64,000 nucleotides of DNA from Leptospira licerasiae serovar Varillal str. VAR 010 (GTDB lineage Bacteria; Spirochaetota; Leptospiria; Leptospirales; Leptospiraceae): NCBI RefSeq assembly GCF_000244755.1, contig NZ_AHOO02000011.1, positions 90,001 to 154,000 of the forward strand, in the 5' to 3' direction. Positions within the stretch are counted from its first letter, which is position 1; each line of letters opens with the position of its first letter. The position numbers and the translations under genes were made by a program. The notes beneath the pieces were generated by a model. The model made no database searches and was not told where the DNA came from. It saw nothing but the letters and a program-made list of their open reading frames with translations. Positions 1 through 9,582 of this stretch are shown in pieces.

Positions 1-1
1 T

Positions 2-199
2 GTAGTGAGTGTTTCGAATCTTGGTCTATCAAGATGGATCACTTCGATTTTATTGACTGAAATTTTAACCGCACCTTGGTTAATTGCACTCGTGATCATT
101 CCCCAACAATATTCTCACTTAGTTCCTTTACTTATAGTGAATACTTTGTTCGGAGCTATCATAGGCGGACTGAATAAAATACTAAGAACTCCCGAATAA
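2..199 (+). CDS. C-terminal fragment of a membrane protein
   Basis: The reading frame is open from the first bases of the window and ends in TAA at 197-199, so the upstream part is probably cut off; a GTG at base 5 could also be a start. The 64 visible residues contain two hydrophobic stretches (around residues 10-35 and 41-55) with a basic tail, as in a small integral membrane protein. I do not recognise the family and cannot assign a function. A repeat element follows directly. Confidence 0.4.
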   Translation, partial: VVSVSNLGLSRWITSILLTEILTAPWLIALVIIPQQYSHLVPLLIVNTLFGAIIGGLNKILRTPE

Positions 200-200
200 A

Positions 201-312
201 AAACCGCGGCAGGGATACGCAGGGCTTTAGTCCTGGCTAAGCCAGGATGAGCGCGAATGCGCGAACCCGTAGTAGCCCGGTCCTTGCGAAGCAAGGAGCC
301 GCCCCAACCCTT
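201..312. repeat. Structured intergenic repeat, family A, copy 1
   Basis: This 112-bp element recurs at 12171-12278. The shared core reads GGATGAGCGCGAATGCGCGA followed by ACCCGTAG. It contains three short hairpins: CCTGGC/GCCAGG at about 231-247, GCGCG/CGCGC-type at about 251-263, and CCTTGC-GAA-GCAAGG inside CGG/CCG at about 279-302. The second copy keeps these stems although their bases differ. It lies between a membrane protein and the patatin gene. Known families: none that I can name. Confidence 0.65.
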
Positions 313-422
313 TCAAATAGTTGCAAAAAAGTTGCGTTTTTTGGGAAAAAAGGAATTCGAATTTAGGATTTTGAATTTCAAGTTTCTTGCAAATGGAGAA
401 GGATCAAAAATTTTATCTTTAG

Positions 423-1433
423 ATGAGTTCGTATTTTTCTCCCGGAGAATCGGAACAGTCCGGAATGATGATCGGTTTGCCTAAGGCCAAAAAAGGCGCG
501 AGGGCGTTGGTAGTTGCCGGCGGAGGAATGAAAGGCTCCTTTGCAGGGGGGGCTTTGTATGCGATCAACCAGGCTGTTCCTTCTACATACTTCGATCTAA
601 TTTTAGGAGTTTCCTCCGGCTCCTGTGCTGCGGCCTATTACACTACAGGTTATGAAACGGATCATGCTCATGGCCTAAAGATATTGGACATTTGGAGAAA
701 AGAACTCACCGGAAGTCAATTGATCTCTTTTTTGAATCCTTTCCGCGGTAAAACTTTTCTAGATCAGGAATATCTAATAGACTATTTGTTCGGAACTAAA
801 TATAGACTTCCTTCCGAATATTTGGAGAAGAAGGAGACTTCTCCTTTTTATGTGGTCGTCACGAATCTCGCGAAAGCAAGAGCGGAATATGTAAAAGCGA
901 CCGCTTCCAATGTCCTAAATTTATTGAAGGCTGCGACTTCCTTACCGATCGCCACCAGAGGAAAATGGAAACTGGGCGGGCAATACTACGGAGATGGAGG
1001 GATCTCCGATCCGATCCCAGTGGAGTCGGTGATCCAAGCCGGTTATAAGGACATTACGATTGTCTTAAATAATCCTGAGGATGAATTTTCTGATCCGATC
1101 CCAGGTTTCCAAGGATGGCTTTCTTATCCATCGAATAAAAAACTTTCTCATATGATCACTAAGGTGCATCATACTATGTACAATCGCGCGGTCCGGATCA
1201 TACATTCCCCTCCTAAAGGTGTTAAGATCAGGGTGATCTCTCCGGAAGAGTCCGAATTGAGCATGGTAACCACTAGTGCCAAACTTTTGAATCGCTCCGT
1301 TACAAAAGGAATGGAAGCAGGACAAAGATTGGTTGCAAACATGATCGCCGAAATTTCGGAACTGAAGAACAAATCCAAACTTTTAAGAAAACTTTTGCTT
1401 CCTACGATCCGACCGGAAGAAGGCAAAAGTTGA
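423..1433 (+). CDS. Patatin-like phospholipase
   Basis: Predicted serine lipid acyl hydrolase of the patatin family (336 aa). The three family signatures are in order: the oxyanion loop GGGMKG at residues 35-38 and preceding glycines, the nucleophile elbow GVSSG with Ser64, and the catalytic Asp in DGG at 191-193. No signal peptide or membrane segment is evident, so it probably acts in the cytoplasm or at the inner leaflet. The start is uncertain. ATG 423 has a purine-rich GGAGAAGG about 20 bases upstream, while the tandem ATGs at 465/468 would still keep every motif. The substrate cannot be read from sequence; phospholipids are typical for the family. It converges with the next gene, with only 3 bases between the stops. 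Confidence 0.85.
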   Translation: MSSYFSPGESEQSGMMIGLPKAKKGARALVVAGGGMKGSFAGGALYAINQAVPSTYFDLILGVSSGSCAAAYYTTGYETDHAHGLKILDIWRKELTGSQLISFLNPFRGKTFLDQEYLIDYLFGTKYRLPSEYLEKKETSPFYVVVTNLAKARAEYVKATASNVLNLLKAATSLPIATRGKWKLGGQYYGDGGISDPIPVESVIQAGYKDITIVLNNPEDEFSDPIPGFQGWLSYPSNKKLSHMITKVHHTMYNRAVRIIHSPPKGVKIRVISPEESELSMVTTSAKLLNRSVTKGMEAGQRLVANMIAEISELKNKSKLLRKLLLPTIRPEEGKS

Positions 1434-1436
1434 TCT

Positions 1437-2273
1437 CTAAGCGGCGTCCGCAAATCTGATTTTTCTTAGATCTTCCTTTCTTTTTAATTCGAAAATCGCG
1501 AAGTAATAAGCTTTTCGAACGGAATGTTCGCTGAGTCCCAAATACCAGCCTATCTTTTTGAAACTTTTTCCTTCGGTTACGGACCCGGAGATTTCTAATA
1601 ATTGGCTTCTGGATATTTTCCATCTTTCTAAATTTTCAAAACGATGGATCTGCATATTTTGGTAAAGTCTGGAAAGTTTTTCGCTTAGCTCTTTCTTTCT
1701 AAGCCAGGATTTTCTTTCTTCTTCTATATCTTTTGTGTAATAATCCCTGAGTTTTACTTTTTTCTTTTTGAGTTTAGAGTGGAATAACCTGGATTCCTTT
1801 AAACTCAAAGGGATCCTATGTTTTAGTTTGAGAATAAGACTGGAGATCGGATCGATTTCAGAAAGGATGTTTCGGACCAGAAGAGATGTTTCGTCGGTTT
1901 GGTTTAATATCTCTTTTGTGAATTCGGACCTTGGATCGTAAAATCTTTCGAATCCATCCGATAAAATCTCGCTCCGATTCAGCCGAATTTCTTTTCTTCT
2001 CTGGTTCCATATTAAGTTTTTTGTATATGTTGTGAAAAACGCAGGGAAATTGGAATAACCTCTCTTCTTGAATAAATGTAATACTTCTTCCGCATCCAAA
2101 ACCAATTTCAGGACGATCTCCGAACAGGAATCTTCGTCCAAACGGTATTTCCCTTTGGCAAGCGACCAAACCCATGGCCAAGCTTCTTTTAAAAAATTTT
2201 CGGAGTTCCCTTCTCTATAATAAAATTCGACAGAAGAGATAAGTTTTTTGTCTTTTTCGGATAATTTTGTCAT
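1437..2273 (-). CDS. Sigma-70-like protein (atypical)
   Basis: A 278-residue basic protein. The frame is open further upstream (to 2429), but the ATG at 2273 (MTKLSEKDKK) begins the part that looks like protein. Residues about 30-110 resemble the helical region 2 of ECF-type sigma factors, with an aromatic-rich segment (FPAFFTTYTKNLIWNQRRKE) typical of -10 melting and recognition helices. The C-terminus (GKSFKKIGWYLGLSEHSVRK) looks like a region-4 helix-turn-helix. The spacer between them, about 100 residues and Lys/Arg rich, is longer than in ordinary ECF factors. No anti-sigma gene is adjacent. It may be a divergent sigma factor or a DNA-binding relative; I am only moderately sure. Confidence 0.55.
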   Translation of the reverse strand: MTKLSEKDKKLISSVEFYYREGNSENFLKEAWPWVWSLAKGKYRLDEDSCSEIVLKLVLDAEEVLHLFKKRGYSNFPAFFTTYTKNLIWNQRRKEIRLNRSEILSDGFERFYDPRSEFTKEILNQTDETSLLVRNILSEIDPISSLILKLKHRIPLSLKESRLFHSKLKKKKVKLRDYYTKDIEEERKSWLRKKELSEKLSRLYQNMQIHRFENLERWKISRSQLLEISGSVTEGKSFKKIGWYLGLSEHSVRKAYYFAIFELKRKEDLRKIRFADAA

Positions 2274-2540
2274 GATCGGATTTCGATCATTGTAGATCCG
2301 ATCTTCTACAAATATAAAAATGGAACCGTTCGCCTTAGGTCCGGTTGTGGGAGCTAAGACGAACTTTTTGGATTTTTTTGCATCTAAATAAACCCGGTCA
2401 GAGAAGAAGGTTCCCGGGAAAAGAAGCACCTGATACGAATATACTTTTTAAAAAATCTGCAAATTAGGAGCCTTAATTAAGGAGTAACGGCGAACAATTA
2501 GTTTGACTCATCATCAAAATCAACTCATTCTGCAAATTCT

Positions 2541-4001
2541 ATGTCAGAATTAACCCAGAAAATAAAACGAATCTCAGAAGTGATCATTTCGGAAAAGACA
2601 ATAGCTTTTATTTTCGTATTTCTAACGATATATGGTTTTTCTCTTAGATTCTACGGACTAACTGATCAGAGCCTCTGGTTTGATGAATTATTTTCGACAA
2701 TACATAGCAGTAACCCAAATTCCCTATCCGAACTCATAAATGATATCAAGGGCGATGTTCACCCACCTGGTTACCAGATCCTTCTATATTATTGGATCAA
2801 AATTTTCGGAGATTCTGATTATTCCGTCCGATCACTATCCGCAAGTTTTAATATTCTATCAATTTGCGCGGTCTCGGCTCTGTATTATTATAACATCAAA
2901 AAAGACAAACTGATATCTCTTTCTCTCGGTGCAAGTTTATCAGCCTGTTCCATACTTTTATGGTATAGTCAAGAAACCCGCTCCTACTGTATTTTAGCTT
3001 CTTTAGGAGCTATAGGAATTTTATTTACAGCAATTTATGAGAGAGAGGAAAAGAAAAATATAAAACCAATTGCAATTTCTTTATTCTTAGTTTTATTATT
3101 GGAGGCTTGGACACATTATCTCGGCTTAATATGGAGCGGGTCCATTATTATTACATCTTTAGGATACAATATTTTCCGAAAAGACCTTCGAAAAATTACA
3201 TTTTGGTTTTTAACTGGAGTTTTCATTGTAATTTCTTACGTTCCTTGGATTTTATATAGCATTGCAGAGAGCAGTAAATTAAGACCGATGGGGCATATTC
3301 CGCCTGCCGGATTCTTTTTTCCATTTACCTCAATGTTTCCATTCTTCGGAAGAGGATTTATTATTTATTTTCCAATATTATTATTCTTAACAATAAGAGA
3401 ATTCATCTATTTTAGAAAGAACTCTTCCTATTTATTTCTTTTTTCAATAATCTTTCTATATTTTGCTATCCTGTTTTCGCTGCAGATTTTCGTAAATCTC
3501 CCAATGATCAATGAAAGAAATACGATTATAGTTTCTGCAGCGTATATTATATTATTATCCTTAAGTTCAGAATTAAATGAAAAATATAGAAAGTTTTTCT
3601 ATATTCTCTTAATTTGCGCCAGCGCCCTACAGCTACATGATTTCAAGAAATATACCAAAAAAAACCTTAAGAAAGAAGATTATAAAAATACATCTATCGA
3701 GGCATTAAACACAAAAAGAGATCTGGAAACTAAAAATAAATCCCAACTTTTTTTCGTGTCTATTCATCCAGATCTTCAATCTCATTACTTGCCAGGCGAA
3801 AAAATCGAGAAATGTGTGGCAAACGATGAGTTTCATAATAAAGATAAAACCCAGGGATCTTACATAATTTATCTTTGGGGCCATCTTGAAGGAAGTTTCA
3901 CGAACAACCCGACCAGACATTGTATATTTACGAAGTATGAAATCGTAAAGGAAGAAGTCTTTTATCATGCAGGATTTGTCCTATTAAAGAAAAAAATCTA
4001 A
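2541..4001 (+). CDS. GT-C membrane glycosyltransferase, GT39-like
   Basis: A 486-residue polytopic membrane protein with about ten hydrophobic segments. The first external loop carries SLWFDELFS, the acidic (Asp-Glu) motif that in the PMT/ArnT type of GT-C enzymes contributes the catalytic Asp, followed by a VHPPGYQ segment also typical of that fold. It would move a sugar from a polyprenyl-phosphate donor onto an exported acceptor. The donor and acceptor are unknown, and no glycan-cluster neighbour is present. The gene is far more AT-rich than its surroundings: the line 3361-3420 has only 10 G/C in 60 bases. This suggests different origin or relaxed selection. No clear Shine-Dalgarno precedes the ATG. 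Confidence 0.75.
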   Translation: MSELTQKIKRISEVIISEKTIAFIFVFLTIYGFSLRFYGLTDQSLWFDELFSTIHSSNPNSLSELINDIKGDVHPPGYQILLYYWIKIFGDSDYSVRSLSASFNILSICAVSALYYYNIKKDKLISLSLGASLSACSILLWYSQETRSYCILASLGAIGILFTAIYEREEKKNIKPIAISLFLVLLLEAWTHYLGLIWSGSIIITSLGYNIFRKDLRKITFWFLTGVFIVISYVPWILYSIAESSKLRPMGHIPPAGFFFPFTSMFPFFGRGFIIYFPILLFLTIREFIYFRKNSSYLFLFSIIFLYFAILFSLQIFVNLPMINERNTIIVSAAYIILLSLSSELNEKYRKFFYILLICASALQLHDFKKYTKKNLKKEDYKNTSIEALNTKRDLETKNKSQLFFVSIHPDLQSHYLPGEKIEKCVANDEFHNKDKTQGSYIIYLWGHLEGSFTNNPTRHCIFTKYEIVKEEVFYHAGFVLLKKKI

Positions 4002-4163
4002 AGACCATTTTTTCCAGAAACGTTCCCAGTAATGCGAGACAAACTAAAAATATTCCGATGTGTATGGAAATAGATACGTTTCGGTCCTAAAATATTTGGG
4101 AACCAATGTAGAAATTAGATAGGTCCCATTTTCAAAACAAACTCTCTCAAGAGGACAAACATT

Positions 4164-4556
4164 ATGAAAAAACTGATATTACATTCTGCATTAGTATTCT
4201 CATTAACAGGCGCAGTTTTTGCGCAACCAAGCGGTAGACCGGGAGGACCTCCAGGAGAAGATCCCTGCAAAACGGAAAGACAAACTTATTGTAAAGATTC
4301 CAGGCCAGGCCATGAAACAGATCGTTGTCTCAGAGAATACATGTCCAAATTATCAGAGACTTGCAAAAATCATGTAAACGAAATGATGTCTCGCTTTGAA
4401 AAATTCAGGTCGGCTTGCGCTGCTGACGATGAAAAATTTTGTAAGAACGTTGAACGTGGACCTGGCCACATGAAGTGTATGAGAGAAAACGAAAGTAAGT
4501 TATCTGCTGCATGTAAAGCGGCTCTTCCGCCTCCACCGCCCAGAGGAAGGATGTAG
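4164..4556 (+). CDS. Secreted cysteine-rich GLG1-repeat protein
   Basis: A 130-residue protein with a classical signal peptide (about residues 1-20, cleaved after VFA). It contains two copies of a four-cysteine repeat: C-x7-C, about 11 residues, C, about 11 residues, C (first at about 34-67, second at about 84-117). This is the pattern of the cysteine-rich FGFR/GLG1 repeat (PF00839 type) first known from eukaryotic Golgi protein 1. The ends are Pro/Gly-rich (PSGRPGGPPGE and PPPPPRGRM). The Shine-Dalgarno AGAGGA lies 8-9 bases before ATG. It is probably periplasmic, with disulfides. Function unknown. Confidence 0.75.
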   Translation: MKKLILHSALVFSLTGAVFAQPSGRPGGPPGEDPCKTERQTYCKDSRPGHETDRCLREYMSKLSETCKNHVNEMMSRFEKFRSACAADDEKFCKNVERGPGHMKCMRENESKLSAACKAALPPPPPRGRM

Positions 4557-4733
4557 GTCTTCAGTATCCATATAGGGATATAAGGGCAAGGAGTTACTTC
4601 GATACGGCCTGTAAATTTTTTCCATTACCTTTGTATCCCTATCCAAATAGTTTAGGACCGCTTTAAACTTTTGAAATTCCCTTTATGAAAAATGGATGAC
4701 CAAATAATTCTTCCAGCGTGAATTGGACATCCT

Positions 4734-5414
4734 ATGTCCCTCGTTTTCAGAATCATCTTGTCAGTTTTGACTGTCATTATTTTCAACCATTGCCCTGAAC
4801 CGCGCACATTTGGAAATTTTATCATAGCGAACCCATTAAATAAAAAGCCTCCCAGCCAACTAGAAGATATAATAATATTCAGAGAAGCCTTACCACCAGG
4901 AATTCGGAAAGGATATAGCGGATTTTATGAAGTAGAAGACAAATATAAAAGTAAAATTGAGCTCATCGGAAAAATTGAAGTAGAGCTTATAGATGGGTTA
5001 ATCATGAAACCAGGTTCTCACCCGGTCCCTTATTTTATCAAAATCGAAGAAGAAGGCGGCTTAGGTAGTTACTGTAGGTACAACCCGTTAGTATTATTAC
5101 CAATCCCCGGATTTAACATCTTAAATCCGATTGCCTGGCCTTGCGCAGGAGTAACGAATTACGCGGATAATACGGAAAAATCGGTAATATACAAAGAGAA
5201 GGTAAGAGAAGAGATCATACGAAAACTCGCTTCCGAAAATGGCGCGAATATAGTTTTTATGTTTAAAGTCAAGGGAGACATGGAAGTAAATATTCTTTCT
5301 TCAGTGAATCATGACACAAAAACCTCCCAGCAAAGCACTATTGTGGGTCGAAGAACCTACTGGGAGATCCATGCTATCCATGTTTCTGACAAAAGTTACT
5401 TCAAGACTAAATAA
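4734..5414 (+). CDS. Putative lipoprotein of unknown function
   Basis: A 226-residue protein beginning with a hydrophobic segment (residues 2-19) that ends in FNHC, which could serve as a loose spirochaetal lipobox with Cys20. The remainder is hydrophilic apart from a Pro/Ile-rich central stretch (PLVLLPIPGFNILNPIAWPC, about residues 122-141) that may be membrane-associated or buried. I recognise no domain. The gene is AT-rich like the two before it and converges with the peroxiredoxin-like gene. Confidence 0.6.
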   Translation: MSLVFRIILSVLTVIIFNHCPEPRTFGNFIIANPLNKKPPSQLEDIIIFREALPPGIRKGYSGFYEVEDKYKSKIELIGKIEVELIDGLIMKPGSHPVPYFIKIEEEGGLGSYCRYNPLVLLPIPGFNILNPIAWPCAGVTNYADNTEKSVIYKEKVREEIIRKLASENGANIVFMFKVKGDMEVNILSSVNHDTKTSQQSTIVGRRTYWEIHAIHVSDKSYFKTK

Positions 5415-5447
5415 CATACTTTTTCAGCGGACTTATCCAGGGTTCCG

Positions 5448-6011
5448 TTAGGCCGGCAAAATCCCAGGATCGTACTCATTCGTAGGCAAAGGAGTACATC
5501 CCGGGATCTTACTCCAGTCCGGTTCGTCTCCTATATGGCGGTATTGATGGGACCAGAGAATTCTATCCTTCAAGACTAAAAACACTCCGGGCATTCTTAA
5601 CAAATGCCTGCCTTGGACTCCGTAGAAATTTCCTTTTGCAAGAGCGCGGACTGCACTTACCCAAACTTCCGGGCCAGCTAATTCGATTAAGTTCCCCTCT
5701 TGTACTCGGATCTGTTCATAATAGGAAGCGCTCGGATTTGATATTGCCTTTGCCTCCGGCCAGAATCTGGAAAAAAATTCGTCCCCTTCTCTCACTGAAT
5801 CAGGATATACAAATAAAATCGGTGGGAATGCGGCCATTTCGGAACTGAAAACTCTAAGGTCTTCCACAGTTTCTCTGCAAAATATACAACCAAGATGCCG
5901 TAAAAAAACGACCAGACTAGGTTTTTGAGGAAGATTGTCCCCGAAACTTGGGCCGGTTAAATTTCTTCCTTCGACCTGGGATTCCAAAATTTCTTTCGGT
6001 AGGAATTTCAT
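5448..6011 (-). CDS. Peroxiredoxin-like (AhpC/TSA, SelL/PRXL2-type) protein
   Basis: A 187-residue thioredoxin-fold protein. After the first strand comes the redox motif LGCIFCRETVEDL, a CxxC at the position of the CxxC (or UxxU in selenoprotein forms) of the SelL/PRXL2 branch. A glycine-proline-containing strand and a C-terminal LKDRILWSHQ strand follow, as in that family. It has no signal peptide. It is expected to be a cytoplasmic thiol oxidoreductase; peroxidase activity is not proven for most members. It is divergently oriented from terC with a 76-base gap. Confidence 0.75.
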   Translation of the reverse strand: MKFLPKEILESQVEGRNLTGPSFGDNLPQKPSLVVFLRHLGCIFCRETVEDLRVFSSEMAAFPPILFVYPDSVREGDEFFSRFWPEAKAISNPSASYYEQIRVQEGNLIELAGPEVWVSAVRALAKGNFYGVQGRHLLRMPGVFLVLKDRILWSHQYRHIGDEPDWSKIPGCTPLPTNEYDPGILPA

Positions 6012-6087
6012 CTCTCTTTCAAATCTTCTACGATACCGGAAAGGAAATCGATTGCTTTTCTAATCCTTAGACGAATTTCTTTCTACA

Positions 6088-6798
6088 ATGGATTTGCATC
6101 TTGTAGACATTATCATCTCTCTTCTGACCCTCACAGCAATGGAAATCGTTCTCGGAATTGATAATATTGTGTTTCTTTCCATAGTAGTTGGTAAACTCCC
6201 AAAAGAACAACAAGCCAGTGGACGAACTATCGGCCTCGTTGCAGCCTTAGGTTTTAGGATCGGACTACTACTTACCGTAAGTTGGCTTGCGAGTCTCACA
6301 AACGGACTCTTCCGAGTGGGGGATTTTACGGTCACGGGAAGGGATCTTATCATGCTAGGTGGAGGACTTTTCCTGATCGCTAAAAGTACGAGTGAGATCC
6401 ATCACAAAATGGAGGAAGGCGAAACTGAGTTGGACACCGGCTCCTCTCCTTCTTTTTTCAATGTAATCGTTCAGATCATCATACTGGACATTATTTTTTC
6501 GGTAGATTCGATCATTACCGCAGTCGGACTTTCGGGAAATCTGATGGTCATGGTCCTTGCAGTGGTCATTTCACTTTTGATCATGTTGATCTTCTCCGGA
6601 AAGGTAAGTGATTTTATCAATGAACATCCGACCATGAAAATTTTAGCCCTTTCGTTCCTGATCATGATAGGAGTCATGCTATTTGCCGACGGCCTACATT
6701 TCCATATTCCAAAAGGGTATATCTATTTCTCTATGGCATTTTCGCTTCTTGTCGAATTCATAAATATGCGGGTTCGTAAGGCAAATCAATCCCCTTAA
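6088..6798 (+). CDS. TerC family membrane protein
   Basis: A 236-residue protein with seven hydrophobic helices. The family acidic signatures lie in membrane segments: [14 protein letters not shown] near residue 21 and [16 protein letters not shown] near residue 130. TerC proteins are linked to metal-ion (notably manganese) efflux in several bacteria and to tellurite resistance phenotypes; the exact ion here is unknown. The 3' end overlaps the convergent secernin-like gene by 41 bases. Confidence 0.9.
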   Translation: MDLHLVDIIISLLTLTAMEIVLGIDNIVFLSIVVGKLPKEQQASGRTIGLVAALGFRIGLLLTVSWLASLTNGLFRVGDFTVTGRDLIMLGGGLFLIAKSTSEIHHKMEEGETELDTGSSPSFFNVIVQIIILDIIFSVDSIITAVGLSGNLMVMVLAVVISLLIMLIFSGKVSDFINEHPTMKILALSFLIMIGVMLFADGLHFHIPKGYIYFSMAFSLLVEFINMRVRKANQSP

Positions 6799-8206
6799 GA
6801 ACTTTGGAATTGATCCTTGCTTTACGATTCCAGATCGCCCAACTCAGATTATAAAGTGGAGAAGACCAAAAGTTCGGAAGAATATTCCCGTTCAGTGCAA
6901 GTTCCAAAACTTGGGTCCTCCATTTTCGATAAAGTTTATCTGCTTCTTCCGAAGCTTCTTTAGTGATCGGATCCAGGGAGAAATTCCGACTTAAACCCAG
7001 GGTATATTCTACTTTTTGAATATATTTTTCCTGCTTCTCCTTTAATTCGGCGCTAAAGATGGAAGTAGCCTTGTCGTAATTTTTTAGACAAAGCCGGTAC
7101 AAAATTTCATGATTCCACCAAAGAGAAGCATCCGGATTGACTCCGGGTTGTACGATATCTCCTTCTGAAAAAGTTTTTCCGGGAATGGAGAAAGGAATAA
7201 AAACGGACAAAGAAGGAATGGAACAACCTGTCGCCCAAAATTGAGAATAGACCGGATTGATATCCAGTTCCGCAACAAAGGAAGAGGTGGTTTGGTTCGG
7301 AGATAAAGGACCTCCAGCATGAAGACATACCGAACCCATCCCGGATTGAGCGGGAGAATACCCTAAACTTTTAGAAGGAAAACCTCCTTGGCTGATAGAA
7401 AGTGGGGTACTTCCTTTTTCTTTTCCCTCTAGTCTTAGGATCTGCATCGCTTCGGCAATACCTAACTTTGAACCGAAAAATTTTCCTCCGTTAGAAACTA
7501 TCTCTCTTCGGACTTTACACTTACTGAAACTAGTAAAAAGAGAATCCGAAAAAGCTTCTTTAAAGGAAAAGTTTTCTCCCTTCTTCAACCAACCTTTTGC
7601 TCTCGCAAAATCGATCGCATGAGAATGAAGACCGTCGTAATCTGATCCTAAGGTCAAACCGTTAGAGATCGCATAAAAACCCTTGATCTTCTTCCAAGCC
7701 CAATATCTGTCCGCGGTCTCCAAAACATAAGCTTCTTTAGGATCGGCGATTATAAAACTATTATGATAAAAGAAATCCCGATTCGTATAGCCGCCGCATG
7801 CATCTTGGCCGAATCTTTCCAAATATTCTATGATCAAATCTCTTGCTTCCGCAGCTGTGTCGGAACGTTCCAATCCCAAGCGTAATAGATCCATTCCGGT
7901 AAGACCGTTATTCTTCTTTTCGATCTTTAATTTGGTAAATACCGCCTCGTTACCAATCACTACTCCCTTGGAATTCGCTCCCATCTCCGCTCCCCACATA
8001 TGAAGAGGACGAGAGATCAAAATCTCTCTGGACTTTTTAGAACTGGGAACATCTATAAAGGTGAGTCTTTGCTGGCTTTCCTTGGAAGTTCTTTCAGGAT
8101 ATCGCACCAGACATTGGGGTTCATTCGGTTCTCTATCGGAATTTTTTCCGAAGATCATTTTTCCCGAAGAAGTGGAATCCGGAGTGGCTACAAAAGTATC
8201 GCACAT
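6758..8206 (-). CDS. C69-family peptidase, secernin-like
   Basis: A 482-residue protein starting MCDTFVATP. Residue Cys2 would become the N-terminal nucleophile after Met removal, as in Ntn hydrolases of family C69, and [12 protein letters not shown] at about 18-29 is the secernin signature. Downstream blocks such as the GGYTNRDF and [17 protein letters not shown] segments are also typical. There is no signal peptide. Expected activity is amidohydrolase or dipeptidase; the substrate is unknown, and eukaryotic secernins have unclear chemistry. Its last 41 bases overlap terC in antisense. Confidence 0.85.
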   Translation of the reverse strand: MCDTFVATPDSTSSGKMIFGKNSDREPNEPQCLVRYPERTSKESQQRLTFIDVPSSKKSREILISRPLHMWGAEMGANSKGVVIGNEAVFTKLKIEKKNNGLTGMDLLRLGLERSDTAAEARDLIIEYLERFGQDACGGYTNRDFFYHNSFIIADPKEAYVLETADRYWAWKKIKGFYAISNGLTLGSDYDGLHSHAIDFARAKGWLKKGENFSFKEAFSDSLFTSFSKCKVRREIVSNGGKFFGSKLGIAEAMQILRLEGKEKGSTPLSISQGGFPSKSLGYSPAQSGMGSVCLHAGGPLSPNQTTSSFVAELDINPVYSQFWATGCSIPSLSVFIPFSIPGKTFSEGDIVQPGVNPDASLWWNHEILYRLCLKNYDKATSIFSAELKEKQEKYIQKVEYTLGLSRNFSLDPITKEASEEADKLYRKWRTQVLELALNGNILPNFWSSPLYNLSWAIWNRKARINSKVLKGIDLPYEPAYL

Positions 8207-8256
8207 AGGCAGGAATCGTAACTCTTCCTACAAGAAGAGCAAGATGTTTTTTTAGT

Positions 8257-9582
8257 TTAAAGTACTTCCAAATACAACATGGTCATATCGTCTTTAGGCG
8301 GAGAAGAATGTAAACCCAGTACAGCTTCTCCCAAAGAATCCAAAAATACTTTGCCTGAAAGAGAAGTATAATCCCGGATCAAATCCAAAAATGCGTCATA
8401 GCCGAAAAATTCTTTTTCTTTATCGTAAAACTCGAACATCCCATCCGAGAACAATAAGACCCGATCACCCGATTCAAGTAAAACTTCGTAATCTCGATTG
8501 AACAGTTTTGGAAGTGCAAGTAGTACGGTTCCCTTTCCGGCCAATTCTCGGACGGAACCGTCTGACTTAATTAGAGCCGCAGGATGATGTCCAGCGTAAG
8601 AATAGATTAGACATTTTTTATCCCGGTCCAATCTCATATAAACTGCAGTGATAAAAAATCCGCCAATCATAGTCATCAAAGACTCATGGATCAAAGTTAA
8701 ACCCCTAGAAGGACTTTCCGCAACTGGAGCTATACTTTTAAAAGCCATCACAGCCATAGCGGAAACCATTGCGGCGGAAACTCCATGTCCAGCAGCATCC
8801 GCGAAAAAAAAATCCAGCTCTCCTTTTTGACCGAGATCGGTTTTGATCAGATCCCCGCCCACACTTTCCAAAGGTTTAAAATAAGAATGGATCCTGAAAT
8901 TTCCTGCTTCCGGAAATTCAAGATCTACAAGGCTTTTTTGGGTCTTCTGAGCGATCGATAGTTCTTCTTCGATATTGATCTGGAATTTTTCCATCTGTTC
9001 GTCCGCTTTCAAAAGAGTTTCGAAAGTTCTCATTCTGAATCCGATCACTAATACGGATAAAATGGAGGATGAGATAAGTCCGAAATAATACATTCCTACA
9101 TCGATTTTAGGATTTTCCACATGCATTCCAACAAAGAACGCTATAGCGATGAAAATAAGAAGGACCGGGATAAGCACTCTACGATTATTAATAGAAACCC
9201 CGGTGCTGAATACGACGAGTATCAATCCGAAAAGATAGCCTAGATACAAACCATTCACATACAAGAGATAAAAAGAATGGATACTCATTACCGCAAAATG
9301 GAAGAGCAAGACCGATTCGCTGTATTTTTTAAAATTTTCTAATTTAAAACTTAAGAAGAGAGAAATACAAATTAAAGTAACATGAACTGCCCTGATCCAT
9401 TTCGGATCGGAAATTCCATTTTCTGCAGGATCGCCTAACAACAAACCGAACCCTGCGAAAAAAATAAATAGGAACATCGCGAAACGAAATCGCGAAAGAG
9501 ATTCCTCGGATAAAAATTCTTTTAGGCTAGTTATTACCGGCGTTTCATTTGTTTTGTTGGAAGAATTGTTCCCTATAGACAT
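8257..9582 (-). CDS. Membrane SpoIIE-type PP2C phosphatase (first of two)
   Basis: A 441-residue protein. Residues about 34-190 form six or so hydrophobic helices; a short coiled coil links these to a PP2C/SpoIIE domain from about residue 235. The metal-binding acidic motifs are present: GGDLIKTD, FADAAGHGVSAA, LFSDGMFEF and KDDMTML. Such RsbU/RsbP-like enzymes dephosphorylate STAS antagonists in partner-switching pathways. A STAS protein is encoded at 60942-61283, but a link is only inference. The start overlaps the thioesterase gene by 38 bases, so the two are probably co-transcribed. Confidence 0.85.
   Translation of the reverse strand: MSIGNNSSNKTNETPVITSLKEFLSEESLSRFRFAMFLFIFFAGFGLLLGDPAENGISDPKWIRAVHVTLICISLFLSFKLENFKKYSESVLLFHFAVMSIHSFYLLYVNGLYLGYLFGLILVVFSTGVSINNRRVLIPVLLIFIAIAFFVGMHVENPKIDVGMYYFGLISSSILSVLVIGFRMRTFETLLKADEQMEKFQINIEEELSIAQKTQKSLVDLEFPEAGNFRIHSYFKPLESVGGDLIKTDLGQKGELDFFFADAAGHGVSAAMVSAMAVMAFKSIAPVAESPSRGLTLIHESLMTMIGGFFITAVYMRLDRDKKCLIYSYAGHHPAALIKSDGSVRELAGKGTVLLALPKLFNRDYEVLLESGDRVLLFSDGMFEFYDKEKEFFGYDAFLDLIRDYTSLSGKVFLDSLGEAVLGLHSSPPKDDMTMLYLEVL

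Noticed and set aside
4573..4641. TAGGGATA/TATCCCTA inverted repeat after the Cys-rich gene
   Set aside because: Only 8 bp with a loop of over 50 bases in AT-rich DNA; could arise by chance.
6758..6798. 41-base 3' overlap of terC and the secernin-like gene as a sign of a frameshift
   Set aside because: Both C-termini look complete for their families; convergent overlaps of this size are ordinary.
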